A DNA stretch of 64,000 bases from Megascapheus bottae (taxonomy: Eukaryota; Chordata; Mammalia; Rodentia; Geomyidae), in NCBI GenBank assembly GCA_024803745.1, contig JANJXV010000153.1:310001-374000 (forward strand), read 5' to 3'. Below, piece by piece: positions 13,833 through 28,811 of the stretch; position 1 is the stretch's first letter; the number at the start of each line of letters is the position of its first letter. The notes under the pieces are model-generated. The model worked only from the letters and a program-made list of their open reading frames with translations, had not been told where the DNA came from and did no database searches. Both the position numbers and the translations under genes were made by a program.

Positions 13833-15446
13833 TCTTTGACTTCACACACCTCCATTCTGAGTTAACACACCTCCATTTGTGACTTCACACACCTCCATTC
13901 TGACTTCACACACCTCCATTCTATGACTTCACACACTTCCATTCTATGACTTCACACACCTCCATTCTGTGACTTCACACATCTCCACTCTGAGTTCACA
14001 CACCGACATTCTGTGTCTTCACACACCTCCATTCTGTGACTTCCCACACCTCGTTATATGACTTCACACACCTCCATTCTCTGACCTCACACACCTCAAA
14101 TCTGAGTTCACACCCCTCCATAGTGTGATTTCACACACCTCCATTCTGACTTCACACAACTCCATTCTATGACTTCACACACTTCCATTCTATGACTTCA
14201 CACACATCCATTCTGTGACTTCACACACCTCCACTCTGAGTTCACACACCTCCATTCTGTGTCTTCACACACCTCCATTCTGTGCCTTCACACACCTCGT
14301 TATATGACTTCACACACCTCCGTTCTGTGACCTCACACACCTCAAATCTGAGTTCACACCCCTCCATAGTGTGACTTCACACACCTCCCTCTGTGACTTC
14401 ACACATCCCCATTCTAAGACTTCACACACCTCCATTCTATGACTTCACACACCTCCATTCTATGCCTTTACACACCTCCATTCTGTGACTTCACACACCT
14501 CCATTCTATGACATCACACACCTCCATTCTATGACTTCACACACATCCATTCTTTGACCTCACACACCTCCATTTTGACTTCACACACCTCCATTCTGTG
14601 ACTTCACACACCTGAATTTGTGACTTCACACACCACAATTTTGACATCACACACGTCCATTCTGTGACTTCACACACCTCCATTCTGTGACTTCACACAC
14701 CTACATTGTTTGACTTCACACACCTCCATTTTGACTTCACACACCTCCATTCTATGACTTCACACACCTTCATTCTTACTTCAGAAACATCCATTCTATG
14801 ACTTCACAAATCTCCCTTCTGTTAATTCACACACCTCCATTCTGGTTCACACACCTCCATTCTGTGACTTCACACACCTCCATTCTATGACTTCCCACCC
14901 CTCCATCTGTGACTTCACACACCTCCATTCTATGATTTCACACTTCTCCATTCTATGAGTTCACACACCTCCATTCTGTGACTTCACACACCTCCATTGT
15001 ATGACTTCACACACCTCCATTCTGACTTCACACACTTCCATTTTGACTTCAAAGACCTCATTTCTGTGACTTCACACACCTCCATTCTATGACTTCACAC
15101 TCCTCCATTGTATGAGTTCACACACCTCCATTCTATAACTTCACACACCTCCATTCTATGACTTCACACACCTCCTTTCTCAGTTGACACACTTCCATTC
15201 TGTGACTTCAAACACCTCCAATCTGACCTCACACACCTCCATTCTATGACTTCACACACCTCCATTCTATGACTTCACACACCACCATTCTATGACTTCA
15301 CACACCTCCTTTCTGAGTTGACGCACTTCCATTCTGTGACTTCACACACCTCCAATCTGACCTCACACACCTCCATTCTATGACTTCACACACCTCCATT
15401 CTATGACTTCACACACCTCCATTCTTTGACTTCACACACCTCCATT
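13833..15446 (+). repeat. Satellite transition into the 3-kb higher-order repeat
   Basis: This opens with the CTGAGTTAACACACC landmark at 13859, also found at 3527 and 19516, so the segment resembles 3.5-4.0 kb and 19.5-19.9 kb. A 246-bp local duplication is visible from CTCGTTATATGAC (its GTTATATG at 14053 and 14299), each followed by CAAATCTGAGTTCACACC and CCATAGTGTGA. No gene is present. Confidence 0.75.
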
Positions 15447-18400
15447 CTATGAATTCACACACCTCCATTCTTTGACTTCACACACCTCCATTCTGTGACT
15501 TCCCACACCTCCATTCTGAGAATTCACACACCTCCACTCTGTGACTTTACACACCTCCACTCTGTGACTACACACACCTCCATTTTGTGATTTCACACAC
15601 CTCCATTGTATGACTTCACACACCTCCATTCTTTGACTTCACACATCTCCATTCTATGAATTCACACACCTCCATTGTGACTTCACAGAACTCTATTCTG
15701 TGACTTCACACACCTACCTTCTGTGACTTCACACACCTCCATTCTATGACTTCACACCTCCATTCTATGACTTCACATCTCCATTCTATGACTTCACACA
15801 CCAACATTTATGACGTCACACACCTCCATTCTGTGACTTCACACACCTCCATTCTGACATCACACACCTACATTCTATGAGTTCACACACTTCCATTCTA
15901 TGACTTCACACACCTCCATTCTGTGACTTCACTCATCTCCATTGTGAGTTCACACACTTCCATTCTGTGACTTCACACACCTTGATTCTCTGACTTCACA
16001 CACCTTCATTCTACGATTTTACACACCTCCATTCTGTGACTTCACACATCTCCATTCTCTGATTTCACACACCTCCATTCTGTCACTTCACACACCTCCA
16101 TTCTGAGTTCAAACACCTCCATTCTGTGACTTCACACACCTCCATTCTGAATTCACACATCTCCATTTTGACTTCACACACCTCAATTCTGTGACTTCAC
16201 ACACCTCCATTCTATTAATTCACATACCTCATTTCTGAGTTGACACACCTCCATTCTGTGACTTCACATACCTCCAATCTGACTTCACACACCTCCATTC
16301 TATGACTTCACACACCTCCATTCTGTGACTTCAAAAACCACCATTCTATGACTTCACACATCTCCATTGTGACTTCACACACCTCCATTCTATGAGTTCA
16401 CAAAGCTCCATTCTGACTCCAAGCACTTCCATTCTATGACTTCGTACACCTCTATTCTGAATTCACACCCTCGATTCTGTGACTTCACATACCTCCATTC
16501 TTTGATTTCACACCCCTCCATTCTGTTACTTCACATACCTCCATTCTTTGACTTCACTCCCCTCCATTCTGTGCCTTCACACACCTCCACTCTGTGACTT
16601 TACACACCTCCATTCTGTGACTTCACACACCTCCTTTCTGTGACTTCACACACCTCCATTCTATGACTTCACACACCTCCATTCTAAGTCTTCACACACC
16701 TCCATTCTATGACTTCACACACTTCCATTGTTTGACATCATACACCTCCATTTTTTGACTTCACACACCTCCGTTCCATGAATTCACACACCTTCATTCT
16801 ATGAGTTCACACACCTCCATTCTATGAGTTCACACACCTTCATTCTTACTTCAGCAACATGCATTCTATGACTTCACACACCTCCATTCTATGACTTCAC
16901 ACACCTCCATTCTATGACTTCAGAAACCTACATTGTGACTTCACACACCTCCATTCTATGAGTTCACACACCTGCATTGTGACTTCACACACCTCCATTC
17001 TCTGACTTCACACACCTCCATTCTGACTTCACACACCTCCATTCTTACTTCACACACCTCAATTCTGTGACTTCACACACCTCCATTCTATGATTTCACA
17101 CACCCTCATTCTATGACTTCACAGACCTCCATTCTATGACTTCCCACACCTCCTTTCTGAGTTCACACACATCCATTCTGTGACTTCATACACCTCCATT
17201 CTGACTTCACACACTTCCATTCTATGACTTCACACAGCTCTATTCTGACTTCACACACATCCATTCTATGACTTCGCACACCTCTATTCTGACTTCACAA
17301 AACTGCATTCTGTGACTTCACACACCTCCATTCTATGACTTCACACACCTCCATTCTGTGACTTCACACACCTCCACTCTGTGACTTTACACACCTCCAT
17401 TCTGTGACTTCACACTTCCATTCTGTGATTTCACACACAATCCATTCTATGACTTCACGAACCTCCATTCTTTGATTTCACACACCTCCATTCTATGACT
17501 TCACACACCTGCATTGTGACTTCATACAACTCCATTCTGTGAATTCACACACCTCCTTTCTGTGACTTCACACACCTCCATACTATGACTTCCACACACC
17601 TTCAATCTATGACTTCACAACCTCCATTCTATGACTTCACAAACCTGCAATCTGACTTCACATACCTCCATTCTCTGACTTCACACACCTCCATTCTATG
17701 ACTTCACACACCTCCATTCTGTAACTTCACACGCTTCCAATGTTTGACTTCACAAACCTCCATTCCATGACTTCATACACCTCCATTCTATGACTTCGCA
17801 CACATCCATTCTTTGACCTCACACACCTCCATTTTGACTTCACACACCTCCATTCTGTGACTTCACACACCTGCATTTGTGACTTCACACACCACAATTT
17901 TGACTTCACACACGTCCATTCTTTGACTTCACACATCTCCATTTTGACTTCACACACTTCCATTCTGTGACTTCACACACCTCCATTCTGTGCCTTCACA
18001 CACCTACATTGTTTGACTTCACACACCTCCATTTTGACTTCACACACCTCCATTCTATGACTTCACACACCTTCATTCTTACTTCAGAAACATCCATTCT
18101 ATGACTACACAAACCTCCCTTCTGTTAATTCACACACCTCCATTCTGGGTTCACACACCTCCATTCTGTGACTTCACACACCTCCATTCTATGACTTCAC
18201 ACCCCTCCATCTGTGACTTCACACACCTCCATTCTATGACTTCACACTCCTCCATTCTATGAGTTCACACACCTCCATTCTGTGACTTCACACACCTCCA
18301 TTCTATGACTTCACACACCTCCATTCTGACTTCACACACTTCCATTTTGACTTCAAAGACCTCATTTCTGTGACTTCACACACCTCCATTCTATGACTTC

Positions 18401-21400
18401 ACACTCCTTCATTCTATGAGTTCACACACCTCCATTCTATAACTTCACACACCTCCTTTCTATGACTTCACACACCTCCTTTCTGAGTTGACACACTTCC
18501 ATTCTGTGACTTCACACACCTCCAATATGACCTCACACACCTCCATTATATGACTTCACACACCTCCATTCTATGACTTCACACACCTCCATTCTTTGAC
18601 TTCACACACCTCCATTCTATGATTTCACACACCTCCATTCTTTGACTTCACACACCTCCATTCTGTGACTTCCCACACCTCCATTCTGAGAATTCACACA
18701 CCTCCACTCTGTGACTTTACACACCTCCACTCTGTGACTACACACACCTCCATTTTGTGATTTCACACACCTCCATTGTATGACTTCACACACCTCCATT
18801 CTTTGACTTCACACATCTCCATTCTATGAATTCACACACTTCCATTTTGACTTCACACAACTCTATTCTGTGACTTCACACACCTGCCTTCTGTGACTTC
18901 ACACAACTCCATTCTATGACTTCACACCTCCATTCTATGACTTCACATCTCCATTCTATGACTTCACACACCAACATTTATGACGTCACACACCTCCATT
19001 CTGTGACTTCACACACCTCCATTCTGACATCACACACCTACATTCTATGACTTCACACACTTCCATTCTATGACTTCACACACCTGCATTCTGTGACTTC
19101 ACTCACCTCCTTTGTGAGTTCACACACCTCCATTCTGTGACTTCACACACCTTGATTCTCTGACTTCACACACCTTCATTCTACGATTTCACACACCTCC
19201 ATTCTGACTTCACACACCTCCATTCTGTGACTTCACACACCTCCACTCTGAGTTCACACACCTCCATTCTGTGTCTTCACACACCTCCATTGTGTAATTT
19301 CACACACTTCCAATGTTTGACTTCACCAACCTCCATTCCATGACTTCATACACATCCATTCTATGACTTCACACTCCTTTCTTTGACTTCACAAAATTCC
19401 ATTTTGATTTCACACACCTTTACTCCGTGACTTCACACACCTCCATTTGTGACTTCACACATCACAATTTTGACTTCACACACCTCCATTTTGTGACTTC
19501 ACACACCTCCATTCTGAGTTAACACACCTCCATTTGTGACTTCACACACCTCCATTCTGACTTCACACACCTCCATTTGTGACTTCACACACCTCCATTC
19601 TGACTTCACACACCTCCATTCTGTGACTTCACACACCTCCACTCTGAGTTCACACACCTCCATTCTGTGACCTCACACACGTCAAATCTGAGTTCACACC
19701 CCTCCATAGTGTGATATCACACACCTCCATTCTGTGACTTCACACACCCCCATTCTATGACTTCACACACCTCCATTCTAGGCCTTTACACACCTCCATT
19801 CTGTGACTTCACACACCTCCATTCTATGACATCACACACCTCCATTCTGTGACTTCACACACCTCCATTCTATTACTTCACACACCTCCATTCTATGACT
19901 TCAGAAACCTACATTGTGACTTCACACACCTCCATTCTATGAGTTCATATACCTGCATTGTGACTTCACACACCTCCATTCTCTGACTTCCCACACCTCC
20001 ATTCTGACTTCACACACCTCCATTCTGACTTCACACACCTCAATTCTGTGACTTCACACACCTCCATTCTATGATTTCACACACCTCCATTCTATGACTT
20101 CACAGACCTTCATTCTATGTCTTCCCACACCTCCTTTTTGAGTTCACACACATCCATTCTGTGACTTCACACACCTCCATTGTGACTTCATACACCTCCA
20201 TTCTATGAGTTCACACACCTCCATTCTGACTTCACACACTTCCATTCTATGACTTCACACAGCTCCATTCTTACTTCACACACCTCCATTCTATGACTTC
20301 GCACACCTCTATTCTGACTTCACACAACTGCATTCTGTGACTTCACGCAACTCCATTCTATGACTTCACACACCTCCATTCTGTGACTTCACACACCTCC
20401 ACTCTGTGACTTTACACACCTCCATTCTGTGACTTCACACACTTCCATTCTGTGATTTCACACACAATCCATTCTATGACTTCACAAACCTCCATTCTTT
20501 GCTTTCACACACCTCCATTCTATGACTTCACACACCTGCATTGTGACCTCATACAACTCCATTCTGTGAATTCACACACCTCCTTTCTGTGACTTCACAC
20601 ACCTCCATACTATGACTTCCACACACCTTCAATCTATGACTTCACAACCTCCATTCTATGACTTCACACACTTCCATTCTGTAACTTCACACGCTTCCAA
20701 TGTTTGACTTCACAAACCTCCATTCCATGACTTCATACACCTCCATTCTATGAGTTCACACACATCCATTCCTTGACCTCACACACCTCCATTTTGACTT
20801 CACACACCTCCATTCTGTGACTTCACACACCTGCATTTTTGACTTCACAAACCACAATTTTGACTTCACACACGTCCATTCTTTGACTTCACACACCTCC
20901 ATTTTGACTTCACACACTTCCATTCTGTGACTTCACACACCTCCATTCTGTGACTTCACACACCTACATTGTTTGACTTCACACACCTCCATTTTGACTT
21001 CACACACCTCCATTCTATGAATTCACACACTTTCATTCTTACTTCAGAAACATCCATTCTATGACTTCACAAACCTCCCTTCTGTGAATTCACACACCTC
21101 CATTCTGGGTTCACACACCTCCATTCTGTGACTTCACACACCTCCATTCTATGACTTCACACCCCTCCGTCTGTGACTTCACACACCTCCATTCTATGAC
21201 TTCACACTCCTCCATTCTATGAGTTCACACACCTCCATTCTGTGACTTCACACACCTCCATTCTATGACTTCACACACCTCCATTCTGACTTCACACACT
21301 TCCATTTTGACTTCAAAGACCTCATTTCTGTGAATTCACACACCTCCATTCTATGATTTCACACACCTCCATTCTATGGCTTCACACACCTCCATTCTAT

Positions 21401-24400
21401 GACTTCACACACCTCCTTTCTGAGTTGACACACTTCCATTCTGTGACTTCACACACCTCCAATCTGACCTCACACACCTCCATTCTATGACTTCACACAC
21501 CTCCATTCTTTGACTTCACACACCTCCATTCTATGAATTCACACACATCCATTCTTTGACAACACACACCTCCATTCTGTGCCTTCCCACACCTCCATTC
21601 TGAGAATTCACACACCTCCACTCTGTGACTTTACACACCTCCACTCTGTGATTACACACACCTCCATTTTGTGATTTCACACACCTCCATTGTATGACTT
21701 CACACACCTCCATTCTTTGACTTCACACATCTCCATTCTATTAATTCACACACCTCCATTGTGACTTCACACAACTCTATTCTGTCACTTCACACACCTG
21801 CCTTCTGTGACTTCACACACCTCCATTCTATGACTTCACACCACCATTCTATGACTTCACATCTCCATTCTATGAATTCACACACCAACATTTATGACGT
21901 CACACACCTCCATTCTGTGACTTCACACACCTCCATTCTGACATCACACACCTACATTCTATGACTTCACACACTTCCATTCTATGACTGCACACACCTC
22001 CATTCTGTGACTTCACTCACCTCCATTGTGAGTTCACACACCTCCATTCTGTGACTTCACACACCTAGATTCTCTGACTTCACACACCTCCATTCTACGA
22101 TTTCACACACCTCCATTCTGTGACTTCACACTTCTCCATTATATGATTTCACACACCTCCATTCTGTGACTTCACACACCTCCATTCTGAGTTCACACAC
22201 CTCCATTCTGTGACTTCACACACCTCCAATATATGACTTCACACACCTCCATTCTATGACTTCAGAAACCTACATTGTGACTTCACACACCTCCATTCTA
22301 TGAGTTCACACACCTGCATTGTGACTTCACACACCTCCATTCTCTGACTTCCCACACCTCCATTCTGACTTCACACACCTCCATTCTGACTTCACACACC
22401 TCAATTCTGTGACTTCACACTCCTCCATTCTATGTTTTCACACACCTCCATTCTATGACTTCACAGACCTCCATTCTATGACTTCCCACACCTCCTTTCT
22501 GAGTTCACACACATCCATTCTGTGACTTCACACACCTCCATTGTGACTTCATACACCTCCATTCTATGAGTTCACACACCTCCATTCTGACTTCACACAC
22601 TTCCATTCTATGACTTCACACAGCTCCATTCTGACTTCACACACCTCCATTCTATGACTTCGCACACATCTATTCTGACTTCACACAACTGCATTCTGTG
22701 ACTTCACACACCTCCATTCTATGACTTCGCACACCTCCATTCTGTGACTTCACACACCTCCACTCTGTGACTTTACACACCTCCATTCTGTGACTTCACA
22801 CACTTCCCTTCTGTGATTTCACACACAAACCATTCTATGACTTCACAAACCTCCATTCTTTGATTTCACACACCTCCATTCTATGACTTCACACACCTGC
22901 ATTGTGACCACATACAACTCCATTTTGTGAATTCACACACCTCCTTTCTGTGACTTCACACACCTCCATACTATGACTTCCACACACCTTCAATCTATGA
23001 CTTCACAACCTCCATTCTATGACTTCACACACTTCCAATCTATGACTTCACAAACCTCCATTCTATGACTTCACAAACCTGCAATCTGACTTCACACACC
23101 TCCATTATCTGACTTCACACACCTCCATTCTATGACTTCACACACCTCCATTCTGTGACTTCACACGCTTACAATGTTTGACTTCACAAACCTCCATTCC
23201 ATGACTTCATACACCTCCATTCTATGACTTCACACACATCCATTCCTTGACCTCACACACCTCCATTTTGACTTCACACACCTCCATTCTGTGACTTCAC
23301 ACACCTGCATTTGTGACTTCACACACCAGAATTTTGACTTCACACACGTCCATTCTTTGACTTCACACACCTCCATTTTGACTTCACACACTTCCATTCT
23401 GTGACTTCACACACCTCCATTCTGTGACTTCACACACCTACATTGTTTGACTTCACACACCTCTATTTTGACTTCACACACCTCTATTCTATGACTTCAC
23501 ACAACTTCATTCTTACTTCAGAAACATCCATTCTATGACTTCACAAACCTCCCTTCTGTGAATTCACACACCTCCATTCTGGGTTCACACACCTCCATTC
23601 TGTGACTTCACACACCTCCATTCTATGACTTCACACCCCTCCATCTTTGACTTCACACACCTTCATTCTATGACTTCACACTCCTCCATTCTATGAGTTC
23701 ACACAACTCCATTCTGTGGCTTCACACACCTCCATTCTATGACTTCTCACACCTCCATTCTGACTTCACACACTTCCATTTTGACTTCAAAGACCTCATT
23801 TCTGTGACTTCACACACCTCCATTCTATGATTTCACACACCTCCATTCTATGGCTTCACACACCTCCATTCTATGACTTCACACACCTCCTTTCTGAGTT
23901 GACACACTTCTATTCTGTGACTTCACACACCTCCAATCTGACCTCACACACCTCGATTCTATGACTTCACACACCTCCATTCTTTGACTTCACACACCTC
24001 CATTCTATGAATTCACACACCTCCATTCTTTGACAACACACACCTCCATTCTGTGACTTCCCACACCTCCATTCTGAGAATTCACACACCTCCACTCTGT
24101 GACTTTACACACCTCCACTCTGTGATTACACACACCTCCATTTTGTGATTTCACACACCTCCATTGTATGACTTCACACACCTCCATTCTTTGACTTCAC
24201 ACATCTCCATTCTATGAATTCACACACCTCCATTGTGACTTCACACAACTCTATTCTGTCACTTCACACACCTGCCTTCTGTGACTTCACACACCTCCAT
24301 TCTATGACTTCACACCACCATTCTATGACTTCACATCTCCATTCTATGACTTCATACACCAACATTTATGACGTCACACACCTCCATTCTGTGACTTCAC
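15447..24400 (+). repeat. ~2.5-3.2-kb higher-order repeat, successive spacings 3,170 / 2,914 / 2,474
   Basis: A block containing CTGAGAATTCACACACC, CACTCTGTGACTTTACAC, ATTTTGTGATTTC and TTTATGACGTCACACACC recurs with its octamer at 15811, 18981, 21895 and 24369. The block start shows identical spacing (15447, 18617, 21531, 24005), so each pair is collinear across about 360 bp with no net indel. The GCTTCCAATGTTTGAC landmark (17733, 20693, 23167) gives 2,960 and 2,474. The last two units are therefore collinear for about 1.2 kb. Unit length shrinks along the array through loss of groups of monomers. Confidence 0.87.
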
Positions 24401-25870
24401 ATACCTCCATTCTTTGACTTCACCCCCCTCCATTCTGTGCCTTCACACACCTTAAATCTGAGTTCACACACCTCCATACTGTGACTTCTCACACCTCCAT
24501 TCTATGACTTCAAACACCTCCATTCTATGACTTCACACACCTCCATTTTATGCCTTCACACACCTCCATTCTGTGACTTCACACACCTCCATTCTATGAC
24601 ATGAAACGCCTCCATTCTGTGACTTCACACACCTCCATTCTATGACTTCACACACCTCCATTCTATGACTTCAGAAACCTACATTGTTACTTCACACACC
24701 TCCATTCTGTGACTTCACACACCTCCATTTTTTGCCTTCACACACCTCCATTTTGACTACACACACCTCCATTCTATGTCTTCACATACCTTCATTCTTA
24801 CTGCAGAAATCTCCATTCTATGACTTCACAAACCTCCCTTCTGTGAATTCACACACCTCCATTCTCAGTTCACACACCTCCATTCTGTGACTTCACACAC
24901 CTCCATTCTGTTACTTCACGCACCTCCATTCTATGACTTCACACACTTCCATTCTATGACTTCACACACCTCCATTCTGTGACTTCACACACCTCCATTC
25001 TGCCTTCACAGACTTCCATTTGACTTCAAACACCTAATTTCTGTGACTTCACACACGTACATTCTATGATTTCACACACCTCCATTCTATGACTAAAAAC
25101 ACCTCCATTCTATGACTTCACACACCTCCTTTCTGAGTTGACACACCTCCATTCTGTTACTTCACACCCCTCCAATCTGACTTCACACACCTCCATTCTA
25201 TGACTTCACACACCTGCATTCTGTGACTTCAAAAACCAACATTCTATGACTTCAAACACCTCCATTCTATGACTTGACACACCTCCATTCTATGACTTCA
25301 CACACCTCCATTCTATCACTTCACACACCTACATTGTGACTTCACTCACCTACCTTCTATCAGTTCACACACCTGCAGTGTGACTTCACACACCTCCATT
25401 CTTTTACTTCACACACCTCCATTCTGAATTCACACACCTCCATTCTGACTTCACACACCTCAATTCTGTGACTTCACACACCTCCATTCCATGACTTCAC
25501 ATACCTCATTTCTGAGTTGACACACCTCCATTCTGTGACTTCACATACCTCCAATCTGACTTAACACACCTCCATTCCATGACTTCACACACCTCCATTC
25601 TGTGACTTCAAAAACCACCATACTATGACTTCGCACATCTCCATTGTGACGTCACACACCTCCATTCTATGACTTCACACAGCTCCATTCTGACTTTACA
25701 CACCTCCATTCTATGACTTCGCAAACCTCTTTTCTGACTTCACACCCCTCCATTCTGTGACTTCACATACCTCCATTCTTTGACTTCACACCCCTGCACT
25801 CTGTGCCTTCACACACCTTAAATCTGAGTTCACACACCTCCATACTGTGACTTCACACACCTCCATTCTA
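24401..25870 (+). repeat. Block D, copy 1 (recurs 30,567 bp downstream)
   Basis: Four ordered landmarks repeat at exactly the same offset of 30,567 bp: AAATCTGAG (24454/55021), CTGCAG in TTACTGCAGAAATC (24801/55368), CTGCAG in ACCTGCAGTGTGAC (25373/55940), and a second AAATCTGAG (25820/56387). This stretch is therefore collinear with 54968-56437 without net insertion or deletion. Within it the CTGCCTTCACAGACTTCC and CTTACTGCAGAAATC monomers mark the family that is also repeated at 29.4-40 kb. Confidence 0.85.
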
Positions 25871-27650
25871 TGACATCACACGCCTCCATTCTGTGACTTC
25901 ACACACCTCCATTCTATGACTTCAAACACCTCCACTCTATGACTTCAGAAACCTACATTGTTACTTCACACACCTCCATTCTGTGAATTCACACACCTCG
26001 ATGTTCTGACTTCACACACCTCTCTTCTGTGACTTCACACACCTCCATTCTTTGAGTTCACACACCTCCGTTCCATGAATTCACGCACCTCCATTCTATG
26101 AGTTCACACACCTCCATTCTATGAGTTCACACACCTCCATTCTTACTTCAGCAACATCCATTCTATTACTTCAGACACCTCCATTCTGTGACTTCACGCA
26201 CCTTCATTATTACTTCAGCCACATCCATTCTGTGACTTCACACACCTCCCTTCTGTGACTTCACACACCTCCATTCTATGACTTCACACACGTCCATTCT
26301 AAGACTTCACACACCTCCATTCTATGACTTCATACACTTCCATTCTATGATTTCACACACCTCTATTTTGTGACTTCACACACCTCCATTCTATGACTTC
26401 CCACAACTCCATTCTATGACTTCACACACGTGCATTCTGACTTCACACATCTCCATTCCATGACTTCATACACCTCCATTCTATGACTCCACACACCAAC
26501 ATTCTTTGACTTCACACACCTCCATTCTGTGACTTCACATATCTCCATTCTGACTTCACACACATCCATTCTATGACTTCTCAAATCTCCATTCTATGAC
26601 TTCAGAAACCTCAATTCCATGACTTCATACACCTCCATTCTATGACTTCACACACCTCCTTTCTTTGACTTGACACACCTCCATTTTGACTTCACACACC
26701 ACAATTCTGTGACTTCACACACCTCCATTCTGTGACTTCACACACCTCAATTTTGACTTCACAAACTTCCATTCTGTGACTTCACACATCTCCATTCTGT
26801 GACTTCATACACCTCCATTTTTTGATTTCACACACCTCCATTCTTGGATTTCACACATCTCCATTCCATGACTTCACACACCTCCATTCTCTGAGGTCAC
26901 ACACCTCTATTCTATGAGTTCACACACCTCCATTTTGACTTCATACACCTCAATTCTATGACTTCACACACCTCCATTCTGAATTCACACACCTCCATTC
27001 TGAGTTCATACACCTCAATTCTGTGACTTCACACACCTCCATTCTATGATTTCCCACACCTCCATTCTTTGACTTCACACACCTCCATTCTATGACTTCA
27101 CCTACCTCCTTTCTGAGTTGACACACCTCCATACTGTGACTTCACATACCTACAATCTGACTTCACACAACTCCATTCTATGACTTCACACACCTCCAAT
27201 CTGTGACTTCAAAAACCACCATTCTATGACTTCACACATCTCCATTGTGACTTCACACACCTCCATTCTATGAGTTCACACAGCTCCTTTCTGACTTCAC
27301 ACACCCCCATTCTATGACTTCGCACACCTCTATTTTGACTTCACACCCCTCCATTCTCTGACTTCACATACCTCCATTCTTTGACTTCACACCCCTCAAT
27401 AATCTGCCTTCACACACCTCCAATCTGTGACTTTACACACCTCCATTCTGTAACTTCACACACCTCCCTTCTGTGAATTCACACACCTCCATTCTATGAC
27501 TTCACACACCTCCATTCTACGACTTCACACACCTCATTCTATCACTTCACACACTTCCATTGTTTAACATCATACACCTCCATTCTTTGACTTCACACAC
27601 CTCCGTTCCATGAATTCACACACCTCCATTCTATGAGTTCACACACGTCC
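25871..27650 (+). repeat. Satellite segment whose parts are found separately at 57.6 kb and 60.0 kb
   Basis: The first part (landmarks TCACGCACC at 26081 and CGTCCATTCTAAGAC at 26291) matches 57636 and 57846 at an offset of 31,555. The middle part (CGTGCATTCTGAC at 26429, CTTGGATTTC at 26843, TGAGGTCAC at 26892) matches 60045, 60502 and 60551 instead. The third part (CTGAGTTCATACACC at 27001) matches 57991 at an offset of 30,990. The downstream mosaic thus carries the middle part in a different place. Confidence 0.75.
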
Positions 27651-28280
27651 ATTCTATGAGTTCACACACCTCCATTGTTACTTCAGCAACATCCATTCTG
27701 TGACTTCACACACCTCCCTTCTGTGACTTCACACACCTCCATTCTGTGACTTCACACACCTCCATTCTATGACTTCACACCTCCATTCTATGGCTTCACA
27801 CCTCCATTCTATGACTTCACACACCAACATTTATGACGTCACACACCTCCATTCTGTGACTTCACACACCTCCATTCTGACATCACACACCTACATTCTA
27901 TGACTTCACACACTTCCATTCTATGACTTCACACACCTCCATTCTGTGACTTCACTCACCTCCATTGTGAGTTCACACACATCCATTCTGTGACTTCACA
28001 CACTTCCATTCATTTACTTCACTCACCTTGATTCTCTGACTTCACATACCTCCATTCTACGATTTCACACACCTCCATTCTGTGACTTCACACACCTCCA
28101 TTCATTTACTTCACACACCTTGATTCTCTGACTTCACATACCTCCATTCTACGATTTCACACACCTCCATTCTGTGACTTCGCACACCTCCATTCTGAAT
28201 TCACACAGCTCCTTTCTATGACTTCACACACCTCCTTTTGTGACTTCACACACCTCTATTCTATGACTTCACACACCTCC

Positions 28281-28811
28281 TTTGTGATTTCACACACCTC
28301 TCTTCTATGTGTTCACACACCTCCATTCTGACTTTACACACCTCAATTCTATCACTTCACACACCTCCATTCTTACTTCACACACCTCCATTCTGTGACT
28401 CACACACCTCAATTCTATGATTTCACACACCTCCATTCCATGACTTCACACACCTCCTTTGTGATTTCACACACCTCTCTTCTATGTGTTCACACACCTC
28501 CATTCTGACTTTACACACCTCAATTCTATCACTTCACACACCTCCATTCTTACTTCACACACCTCCATTCTGTGACTCACACACCTCCATTCTATGATTT
28601 CACACACCTCCATTCCATGACTTCACACACCTCCTTTGTGATTTCACACACCTCTCTTCTATGTGTTCACACACCTCCATTCTGACTTTACACACCTCAA
28701 TTCTATCACTTCACACACCTCCATTCTTACTTCACACACCTCCATTCTGTGACTCACACACCTCCATTCTATGATTTCACACACCTCCATTCCATGACTT
28801 CACACACCTCC
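28281..28811 (+). repeat. Three tandem copies of a 177-bp unit
   Basis: TTTGTGATTTCACACACC starts at 28281, 28458 and 28635, two exact 177-bp steps. Each unit contains CTTCTATGTGTTCAC, CTGACTTTACAC, CTATCACTTC, CTTACTTCAC and the 1-bp-deleted CTGTGACTCACACACC. Copy 1 has ACCTCAATTCTATGATTTC where copies 2 and 3 have ACCTCCATTC. The paralogous segment near 61378 has a single copy, so this is a local expansion. Confidence 0.93.
28396..28756 (+). other. Three exact AP-1-like heptamers TGACTCA at 177-bp spacing
   Basis: TGACTCA occurs at 28396-28402, 28573-28579 and 28750-28756, once per 177-bp unit, and once at 61491-61497 in the unexpanded paralogue. It arises by loss of one T from TGACTTCA. 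It is the core bound by Fos/Jun-type bZIP dimers; binding here is not shown. Confidence 0.6.
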
